A DNA stretch of 64,000 bases from JBCBSZ01 sp039185015 (GTDB lineage Bacteria > Actinomycetota > Acidimicrobiia > Acidimicrobiales > Poriferisodalaceae), in contig JBCDAU010000030.1 of NCBI GenBank assembly GCA_039185015.1, positions 4,175 to 68,174 on the forward strand, read 5' to 3'. Under the pieces are notes generated by a model, which made no database searches, was not told the origin of the DNA, and was given only the letters and a program-made list of their open reading frames with translations. Positions 58,167-64,000 of the stretch are shown in pieces (position 1 is the stretch's first letter; every line of letters starts with the position of its first letter). A program made the position numbers and the translations under genes.

Positions 58167-58786
58167 CCGGGCATCTCCCCGGCCGACGCGTTCGATTCGA
58201 CGAGGGCTGCCGTCGCCTCGGCGAGCGCACGGAGCCGCGTGCGGTAGATCCTCGGCGTCGGGGCGTCGTGCTTGAGGCCCAGTGAGCCGAGCTCGAGCAG
58301 CTCGGCAGCACGCCGGGCGAGGCTCCGGTCGCCGTCGGCGATGTCCTCCAGCGCCGACTCGAGCGCTCGGCGGCGATCGGCATGGGATCGGTCGGCGACG
58401 TCCTGGGCCGCGTCGCCCCTCGCCTCGATCAGCTCGTCCCCGTGGGCACTGCCGAGCAGCGGACCGATCACGTCACCGCGGCAGCGTTGCAGGTAGCCGT
58501 CGAGTCGCTCGGCGAGCGTGCCCGTCCCCTCGAGGACGTCGAGCGCCGCCCGGTTGGTCCGGTCGAAGATCTCCTCCAAGGCGGAGCGGAAGATGTCCTC
58601 TCGGTTGGCGAAGTGCTGGTACAGCGCCGGACGCGAGAGGCCTGCCGCATCGGCGATGGCGGCCATCGACGTCGCCCGATATCCCCGCTCGGCGAAGAGG
58701 CCCATCGCCACGGAGCGCACGTTCGCCAGGCGCGCCTCGAGGTCTGCCGGCGGAAGAGGAGCGGGCACGCGGACATGTTGACACAT
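58163..58786 (-). CDS. TetR family transcriptional regulator
   Basis: A 207-residue protein. RLANVRSVAMGLFAERGYRATSMAAIADAAGLSRPALYQHFANREDIF is the helix-turn-helix. It is divergent from the SDR gene at 58867, with an inverted repeat in the gap, and probably represses it. The stop codons of both TetR genes overlap. Confidence 0.92.
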   Translation of the reverse strand: MCQHVRVPAPLPPADLEARLANVRSVAMGLFAERGYRATSMAAIADAAGLSRPALYQHFANREDIFRSALEEIFDRTNRAALDVLEGTGTLAERLDGYLQRCRGDVIGPLLGSAHGDELIEARGDAAQDVADRSHADRRRALESALEDIADGDRSLARRAAELLELGSLGLKHDAPTPRIYRTRLRALAEATAALVESNASAGEMPG

Positions 58787-58811
58787 CGCCGACGAATCGT
58801 CAGGATGTGTG

Positions 58812-58837
58812 CTGACATTCCTGCTGCAGTGTGTCAG
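58812..58837. promoter_or_regulatory. Inverted repeat between TetR and SDR genes
   Basis: CTGACA and TGTCAG, perfect 6-bp arms separated by 14 bases, in the divergent gap. A second set of ACACAT/ATGTGT half-sites lies nearby. Candidate TetR operator. Confidence 0.4.
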
Positions 58838-58866
58838 GACAGCTCTCGACCCGGAAGGCCTCGCTC

Positions 58867-59679
58867 ATGCCCACCGTCCTCATCACCGGTTGCTCCAGCG
58901 GCATCGGCCGCGCCACGGCGAAGCGCTTCCAGTCGGCCGGATGGAACGTCGCCGCGACGATGCGCGACCCCGGCGCCGAGACCGAGCTGACCCAGCTGGA
59001 CGACGTGCTCGTGACCGCTCTCGACGTCACCGACGCGGACTCGATCGACGCCGCGGTCGCCGCGTCCACCGCGCGCTTCGGCGCGATCGACGTGCTGGTC
59101 AACAACGCCGGCTACGGGGCCTACGGGCCTGTCGAGTCCGTGTCACGAGGCAGCGTCGTCCGGCAGTACGACACGAACGTGATCGGGGTGATCGACACGA
59201 TGAGAGCGGTCCTCGGGCAGTTCCGCGAGCGGGGGAGCGGTGTGATCGTGAACGTGTCGTCGATGGGTGGTCGCATCACGTTGCCGCTCGGCGCGCTCTA
59301 CCACGGCACGAAGTTCGCGATCGAGGGCATCTCCGAGGCGATGACCTACGAGCTCCGCGCCATCGGGACCAGGATGAAGCTCGTGGAGCCGGGCATCGTG
59401 GCCACGGACTTCTCGGGTCGGTCGATGGACCTCACCATCGACCCCGAGCACACCCAGTACCAGCCGGTCATCGAGGCCCTCGTCGCAGCCAGGGAGGCTG
59501 GAGGTCGCGTCTCGTCCTCGGCCGAGGACGTCGCCGAGGTGATCTTCGCCGCTGCGACCGACGGGACCGATCAGCTGCGCTACGTCGTCGGGGCAGACGC
59601 CGAGGCGTTGATCGCCCTCCGCGCCGAGCACGACGACGAGACCTACCTGGCCGGCATCCGGGCCAACTTCGGGCTCTGA
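58867..59679 (+). CDS. Short-chain dehydrogenase/reductase
   Basis: A 270-residue classical SDR. VLITGCSSGIGRATAKRFQSAGWNV is the cofactor loop, VLVNNAGYGAYG the NAG motif, and VSSMGG...YHGTKFAIEG gives Ser, Tyr and Lys. VEPGIVATDF is the PG motif. Arg37 in the second strand suggests NADP. GGAAGG precedes ATG 58867. Confidence 0.92.
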   Translation: MPTVLITGCSSGIGRATAKRFQSAGWNVAATMRDPGAETELTQLDDVLVTALDVTDADSIDAAVAASTARFGAIDVLVNNAGYGAYGPVESVSRGSVVRQYDTNVIGVIDTMRAVLGQFRERGSGVIVNVSSMGGRITLPLGALYHGTKFAIEGISEAMTYELRAIGTRMKLVEPGIVATDFSGRSMDLTIDPEHTQYQPVIEALVAAREAGGRVSSSAEDVAEVIFAAATDGTDQLRYVVGADAEALIALRAEHDDETYLAGIRANFGL

Positions 59680-59704
59680 GGCGAGCGCTGGCGCCGGTCC
59701 GCCG

Positions 59705-60706
59705 TCAGCTCGCCCAGTCGATGCGGTACGAGAGGTCGTGTCCGGCGGCAGCCGAGTAGTCCTGGATCGACCTCTTCGCCAGCTTCAGCGTCACGGCCCT
59801 CGGGAGCAGACCGCTGACCCGACCGAACAGCGTCCGGTCCTCGTCGACGGCCGCGACCCGGTCGGAGGGGAAGGCCACCTCGACCCTCGCGTGCCGCCGT
59901 CCTGCCTTGTCGAGCAGCCCGGACAGCCGTTCGAACATCTGCAGCAGCGGATCGGACCGGTGGGTCCACCAGTTGGCCGCCGGCATGAAGTCGACGAAGT
60001 GCATCAGGTGGAAGTTGAGGTTGATCCAGAGGTTCTCGGCGTCGATCGTCAGCGGCTCGTTGTCGATCACCCTGCGGAGTTGGAGCGCCTCGAGCTGGTC
60101 GAGTCGGTGGAGGTTGGCGTCGAGCTCGTCGAGGAAGTCGCCGTCGTAGAAGAGCCGCAGGGTCGAGGGGAAGACCTCGACGTGCAGCGCCTCGAAGTCG
60201 GTCAGGCGCTCCTTCAGCGCCGGGATCTTGGCGGCGTCCATGGCGAACGTGTTGGTGGCGGTGCCGAGGATGGAGTGGAGCAGGGCCACGTTGGGGGAGT
60301 GCTCGGGGTAGTGCCGGGCGGCGTAGTCGTGGCAGAACACGAGGTGCTCGAGGAACGAGCCGTCGGCGTGCTCCATGGAGAAGTCGCACTCCTGGACCAT
60401 GAAGTCGATCAGGCGTTGGTCGATCTTCGGTGCGGGCTGGGCCGCCTCGTCCTCGGCGTAGGCGGCCTCGACCTCAGCGGATGCGGCGGCGCTCCAGATC
60501 GGCTCCTTGGCGAGCTTCTCCTCCATGAACATCTTCGGGACGCCACTCAGCGCCCCGAAGATCGTCCGCGTCATGTCGAAGCGCTGCATCCGCTCGACGC
60601 GCACCCGGCCGGCGTGATCGATGGCTCCGCCGTGGGTGATGGCGGCCTTGCGCTGCAGGTTGAGGGCGGCCTTCAGGCCTGAGCTCTCGGTTGTTGCGTC
60701 GGCCAT
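59705..60706 (-). CDS. Conserved hypothetical protein, His-rich helical
   Basis: A 333-residue soluble protein that I do not recognise. The middle part, SFLEHLVFCHDYAARHYPEHSPNVALLHSILG, has five His in 25 residues at helical spacing, followed by NLNFHLMHFVDFMPAANWWTHR. The pattern looks like a helical metal or cofactor site but matches no motif that I know. It converges with the SDR gene, 25 bases apart. On the minus strand TAGCTT lies about 30 bases upstream of ATG 60706. Confidence 0.7.
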   Translation of the reverse strand: MADATTESSGLKAALNLQRKAAITHGGAIDHAGRVRVERMQRFDMTRTIFGALSGVPKMFMEEKLAKEPIWSAAASAEVEAAYAEDEAAQPAPKIDQRLIDFMVQECDFSMEHADGSFLEHLVFCHDYAARHYPEHSPNVALLHSILGTATNTFAMDAAKIPALKERLTDFEALHVEVFPSTLRLFYDGDFLDELDANLHRLDQLEALQLRRVIDNEPLTIDAENLWINLNFHLMHFVDFMPAANWWTHRSDPLLQMFERLSGLLDKAGRRHARVEVAFPSDRVAAVDEDRTLFGRVSGLLPRAVTLKLAKRSIQDYSAAAGHDLSYRIDWAS

Positions 60707-60814
60707 GTCATCCCCAGCTGTGTGCGGCCTCGTCGAAGCTACGCCACGACCGCGAGAGCGGCGCAGCTCGATGCGGTCCCGTAGGGTCGCCGGCGACTCG
60801 GGAGCGACGTGACC

Positions 60815-61984
60815 ATGGGATCTTCGACGGTCGATGTGTTGATCATCGGGGGTGGTGTCGCCGGCCCAGCCCTGGCGGCCGCACTCGCCCCCCATCGTCT
60901 GCGCGTGATGCTCGTCGAGCGCAACGCAGGACCGCCCGACACTGCGCGCGGTGACCACCTCCAGCCTCGCGTGGTGGAGATCCTCGACCGCTGGGGAGCG
61001 CTCGATGAGTTCGTGCGGCGGGGCGCAGAGCGACGCACCGGCACGATGTGGTTCGACGATGTCGGCAACCTCCTCGTGCGAGCGATGCTCGAAGATGCGG
61101 ACCTCCCGTTCCCACACTTCCTCGTCCTCGATCACGAGCGGATCAGCGAAGCGCTCCTGGCCGCAGCCTCGATGAACCCGCGGTTGACCGTTCACCGGCC
61201 CGTCCTCGGGTGGGACCTGCTCGAATCGGGGCCCGACGGATGCACCGTGCGCATCGACGACGGACGCGAGCAGCACACGATCGGGACGTCGGTGTTGGTC
61301 GGAGCGGACGGGCAGGCCTCGCGAGTGCGCTACGAAGCCGGCATCGAAACCGAGACCCATCGGTACCGTCGCCCGATCAGCATCTTCTTCGCCCCGTACA
61401 CCGAGCGACCGGAGGGCAACAGCCTCACGGCGCACATCGGTGACCGAGGGATCGTCGCCCTGGTGCCGAGACGGGCCGGGATCTGCAAGATCGGTGTCGC
61501 CACCGACCCTGACGAGTTGTCCGCATGGCGCCGGCTCGACGGTCCCGGCATCCGTCGTCGACTCGAACACATCGCTCGGGGCCTGCCCATCGGCGAACCA
61601 CGCCACGTCGGTACGTATCCACCGGTCCGGATCACCGCTGAACGTTGGGCGAGAGACGCCGTCGTGTTGCTCGGCGATGCGTGTCACGCGATGCATCCCG
61701 CCCAGAGTCAGGGGATGAACGTGGCGATCAGGTGCGCCGACGCGCTCGCCGAGGCGCTGAATGGCGGCCTGGACGATCCAAGTTCTGCCATCGCTGCCTA
61801 CGAACGGAACGTTCGCCCGGCGCTCGCCCCGCTGCTCGACGCCAACCATCAGGCCGGGATGCTCTTCGACGCGACGTCGCCCGAGCCGCTGGCCCACTTC
61901 GCCGCGATGCTCCGTCAGCTCGGCGAGGACGAAGACGCGGCGCTCGGCTACGCCCTCACCACGGCGGGGTATCCACCCCAGTGA
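60815..61984 (+). CDS. FAD-dependent monooxygenase (UbiH/PHBH type)
   Basis: A 389-residue flavoprotein from ATG 60815 (GTG 60809 is in frame; GGGAG upstream). VLIIGGGVAGPALAAALAPHRLRVMLVER is the GxGxxG FAD loop, VLVGADGQASRVR the DG motif, and VVLLGDACHAMHPAQSQGMNVAIRCADALAEAL the GD motif. It would hydroxylate an aromatic or quinone-like substrate with NAD(P)H. No obvious partner gene. Confidence 0.88.
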   Translation: MGSSTVDVLIIGGGVAGPALAAALAPHRLRVMLVERNAGPPDTARGDHLQPRVVEILDRWGALDEFVRRGAERRTGTMWFDDVGNLLVRAMLEDADLPFPHFLVLDHERISEALLAAASMNPRLTVHRPVLGWDLLESGPDGCTVRIDDGREQHTIGTSVLVGADGQASRVRYEAGIETETHRYRRPISIFFAPYTERPEGNSLTAHIGDRGIVALVPRRAGICKIGVATDPDELSAWRRLDGPGIRRRLEHIARGLPIGEPRHVGTYPPVRITAERWARDAVVLLGDACHAMHPAQSQGMNVAIRCADALAEALNGGLDDPSSAIAAYERNVRPALAPLLDANHQAGMLFDATSPEPLAHFAAMLRQLGEDEDAALGYALTTAGYPPQ

Positions 61985-62163
61985 CCGGGAGACAGAGCGA
62001 GGCACGCCGAGTGGTTCGTGACGAGCGGGCGACGATGCGCTTCCTCGACCCGGTCATGGATGCCGTCGGCGTCGAGCCGGCACGGGGAGCGGTCGACGGC
62101 GTCTCGGGTCCGATCGGTCCCCCAGCTGGTGGATCGCATCGCCTGGCTCTCTGCAGCACGCGC

Positions 62164-62712
62164 TCACCACCTGAGCTTCGGCGGCGTCGACGAACGGCTC
62201 AACAACGCGTCGTAGGCGCGCCGGGTCGGCTCGTCGAACGCCACGAACCGAACCGTCGACACGAACGTCGGTGTCGTGGCGACGGTCTCGACGGCGATCG
62301 CCGCAGCGTCCTCGATCGGGTAGCCGTAGACACCGGTCGAGATCGCCGGGAAGGCGATCGAGTCGACGGCGACCCGGTCGGCGGCCGCCAGTGAGGAGCG
62401 GTAGCAGGAGGCCAACAGCTCTGGCTCGCCTCGTGCGCCGCCGTGCCACACCGGGCCGACCGTGTGGACGATCCACCGGGCGGCCAGAGCGAAACCCGGT
62501 GTGAGCTTGGCGTCGCCCGTGGCGCATCCGCCGAGCCCACGGCAGTGCTCCAGGAGCTCGGGGCCAGCAGCCCGGTGGATCGCGCCATCGACCCCACCGC
62601 CTCCGAGGAGCGACGTGTTCGCAGCGTTGACGATGGCGTCGACCGCCTCGGTCGTGATGTCGCCCTGCGTCAGCTCCAGGCGCGGTGGTCGCTGCGCCGA
62701 TCGTTCCGTCAT
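62164..62712 (-). CDS. Macro domain protein, O-acetyl-ADP-ribose deacetylase type
   Basis: A 182-residue single macro domain. QGDIT at 16-20, VNAANTSLLGGGGVDGAIHRAAG and FPAISTGVYGYP are the ADP-ribose binding loops of MacroD/YmdB-type enzymes, all intact. It would hydrolyse O-acetyl-ADP-ribose or mono-ADP-ribose on proteins in the cytoplasm. A good GGAGG precedes ATG 62712 on the minus strand, and a hairpin-forming repeat lies upstream. Confidence 0.95.
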   Translation of the reverse strand: MTERSAQRPPRLELTQGDITTEAVDAIVNAANTSLLGGGGVDGAIHRAAGPELLEHCRGLGGCATGDAKLTPGFALAARWIVHTVGPVWHGGARGEPELLASCYRSSLAAADRVAVDSIAFPAISTGVYGYPIEDAAAIAVETVATTPTFVSTVRFVAFDEPTRRAYDALLSRSSTPPKLRW

Positions 62713-62727
62713 CGTCCTGCCTCCACA

Positions 62728-62744
62728 TCACCCGGCGCGGGTGA
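62728..62744. repeat. 17-bp inverted repeat upstream of the macro domain gene
   Basis: TCACCCG and CGGGTGA with a 3-base centre, 16 bases upstream of the minus-strand start at 62712. It could be an operator for the macro gene or a hairpin. Confidence 0.4.
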
Positions 62745-62846
62745 CAGTCTGGCCGACCCGTCGTCGCGTAGATGCTGACGCCCGCCGCCACGTTTGGCAG
62801 GCTGATCCGACGTGCGGCACCTGTCGCCGACCTCCGAGGAGTACTC

Positions 62847-64000
62847 GTGACCGACAGCCCCGACCTCCACGAGAAGATGCAGCTCGCCACGAGCCCCGAC
62901 ATCTGGAAGCCGGGCGGGCCCGTCGAGGACTGGACGACCGACTACGACATCCGCGACGGGGCGTACATCGAGGACCCGGTCCCGATCTGGGCAGAGATGC
63001 GAGGGACGTGCCCGGTCGCCCACACCGATCGGCTCGGGGGCTCGTGGAACCCGACCAGGTTCGATGACGTGCGCGAGCTGGCCAAGATGACCGAGCAGCT
63101 GAGCAACCGGCAGATGCTCGTGATGCCGCCCGCACCGAACGCCCCCGAGCTCTCGCGCTACGAGCAGCAGATCGCGGCGGCGCCGATCAGCGCCGACGCT
63201 CCGATCCACACCTGGACGCGGCGCATGCTCCTGCCGGCCTTCGCACCGCGTGCGGTCGCTGCGTACGAGGAGTTCACCGAGGCGCTCTGCAACGAGCTCA
63301 TCGACGCCTTCATCGACCGCGGTGAGTGCGACGGCGCCGTCGAGTACTCACAGCAGATCCCGCCGCGGGTCATCGCCCACCTGCTCGGCGTCGATCCGGG
63401 GATGGCCGACCAGTTCGTCGACTGGATCTACTACCTGCTCGGCGAGGGGCTGCACTCGCCCGACAAGCGCCTGCAGGCCCGCAACGAGCTGATCGACTTC
63501 ATCACCTCCGAGGTCGAGCAGCGGCTGGCCGACCCGCAGGAGGACCTGCTCACCGAGCTGCTGTTCATGGAGGTCGACCACCCCGAGGCGAAGGTCACCC
63601 CACAGGTCGTCGTCGGCATCACCAACCTGCTCATCGTCGCCGGCATCGACACGACGTGGAGCTCGATCGGTGCAGCCCTCTGGCACTTCGGCACCCATCT
63701 CGACGACCAGGCCCGGTTGCGTGAGGAACCCGAGCTCCTCCCGCTCGCCGTCGAGGAGTCGCTCCGCTACTACTCACCGGTGACCATGGCGCGGGTCGCC
63801 GAGGTCGACGTCGAGTACGGCGACGTGCGGATCGAGCGGGGCGACAAGGTCCTCATGAACTTCCCGGCGGCGAACCACGACCCCGAGCACTTCGATCGGC
63901 CGGACGAGTTCGTGATCGATCGGGCCCGGAACCGCCACATCGCGTTCGGGTCGGGCATCCACCGCTGCGCCGGCTCCAACCTCGCCAGGCTCGAGATGAC
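62847..64000 (+). CDS. Cytochrome P450 (3' end beyond the window)
   Basis: At least 384 codons from GTG 62847 with GAGGAG upstream; the frame is open to the window end. AGIDTTWSS is the I-helix oxygen-binding motif, EESLR gives ExxR at 304-307, and FGSGIHRCAGSNLARLEM is the heme loop with Cys374. Bacterial class I length, so probably only about 20-40 residues are missing. It needs a ferredoxin and reductase, which are not seen here. The substrate is unknown. Confidence 0.95.
   Translation, partial: MTDSPDLHEKMQLATSPDIWKPGGPVEDWTTDYDIRDGAYIEDPVPIWAEMRGTCPVAHTDRLGGSWNPTRFDDVRELAKMTEQLSNRQMLVMPPAPNAPELSRYEQQIAAAPISADAPIHTWTRRMLLPAFAPRAVAAYEEFTEALCNELIDAFIDRGECDGAVEYSQQIPPRVIAHLLGVDPGMADQFVDWIYYLLGEGLHSPDKRLQARNELIDFITSEVEQRLADPQEDLLTELLFMEVDHPEAKVTPQVVVGITNLLIVAGIDTTWSSIGAALWHFGTHLDDQARLREEPELLPLAVEESLRYYSPVTMARVAEVDVEYGDVRIERGDKVLMNFPAANHDPEHFDRPDEFVIDRARNRHIAFGSGIHRCAGSNLARLEM

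Noticed and set aside
60707..62005. N-terminal extension of the minus-strand frame of the His-rich unknown protein (from 62005)
   Set aside because: It lies antisense to the FAD monooxygenase and is low-complexity; the protein-like part begins at ATG 60706.
61985..62163. Possible small gene or remnant between the FAD monooxygenase and macro genes (fragments such as RFLDPVMDAVGVEP and LVDRIAWLSAARAHH)
   Set aside because: The protein-like fragments lie in different frames and have no start and stop framing a plausible product; could be a decayed remnant but not supported.

Overview
The window is a 64 kb piece of a very GC-rich chromosome. Third codon positions are strongly G/C and start codons are often GTG. 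The gene content points to Actinomycetota: F420/PPOX-type flavin proteins, an LLM oxidoreductase, DUF4916 and DUF222-HNH proteins, many TetR regulators, and leaderless promoters. A marine or soil member of the Acidimicrobiia is my best guess; this is inference from gene content, not a placement. I see no rRNA, CRISPR array, transposase, integrase or phage gene. Gene density is high, and no gene-free stretch exceeds about 230 bases.

Layout. 0-8 kb: the tail of an SDR, an acyltransferase-like protein, a DUF4916 protein, a HAD-IG 5'-nucleotidase, a thioesterase, then a TIR domain fused to a parallel beta-helix, divergent from a purine-deaminase-like amidohydrolase, and a tRNA-Leu with anticodon AAG. 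8-15.5 kb: an AraC regulator above an operon of a flavin monooxygenase/acyl-CoA-dehydrogenase-like protein, a carboxymuconolactone-decarboxylase-family protein and two PPOX proteins; then an epoxide-hydrolase-like protein, an acyltransferase-3 membrane protein and a sterol-desaturase-family protein. 15.6-17.2 kb: a cobalt-type nitrile hydratase operon. 17-24 kb: TetR, a metal/siderophore-type binding lipoprotein, an MFS transporter, a divergent TetR/amine-oxidase pair whose start codons share bases inside an operator-like inverted repeat, and a DUF1330 lipoprotein. 24-27.5 kb: NUDIX, an unknown protein, acetaldehyde dehydrogenase and 4-hydroxy-2-oxovalerate aldolase (end of a meta-cleavage route). 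27.5-30.9 kb: a MarR unit with three operator-like boxes, an SDR, an SRPBCC protein and a methyltransferase. 31-34.5 kb: a heterodimeric ABC transporter. 34.5-37.9 kb: an alpha/beta hydrolase, a DUF222-HNH protein with an SOS-box-like site, a VOC protein and GntR. 38-40 kb: trpBA. 40-51.4 kb: an epoxide hydrolase, two FAD enzymes, TetR with a three-half-site operator, a CHRD protein, LLM, PhyH, a double PPOX protein and a lipoprotein. 51.4-56 kb: a siderophore-uptake ABC operon whose binding protein carries a C-terminal fasciclin domain. 56-64 kb: a Rieske oxygenase, TetR pairs, an SDR, an unknown protein, an FAD monooxygenase, a macro-domain protein and a cytochrome P450 cut by the window end.

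Taken together this looks like a chromosomal region of an oxidative heterotroph: oxygenases, epoxide hydrolases, nitrile hydratase and meta-cleavage enzymes under local repressors, plus iron acquisition. The most unusual items are the TIR-beta-helix protein, the binding-protein/fasciclin fusion and several tightly packed regulatory sites.
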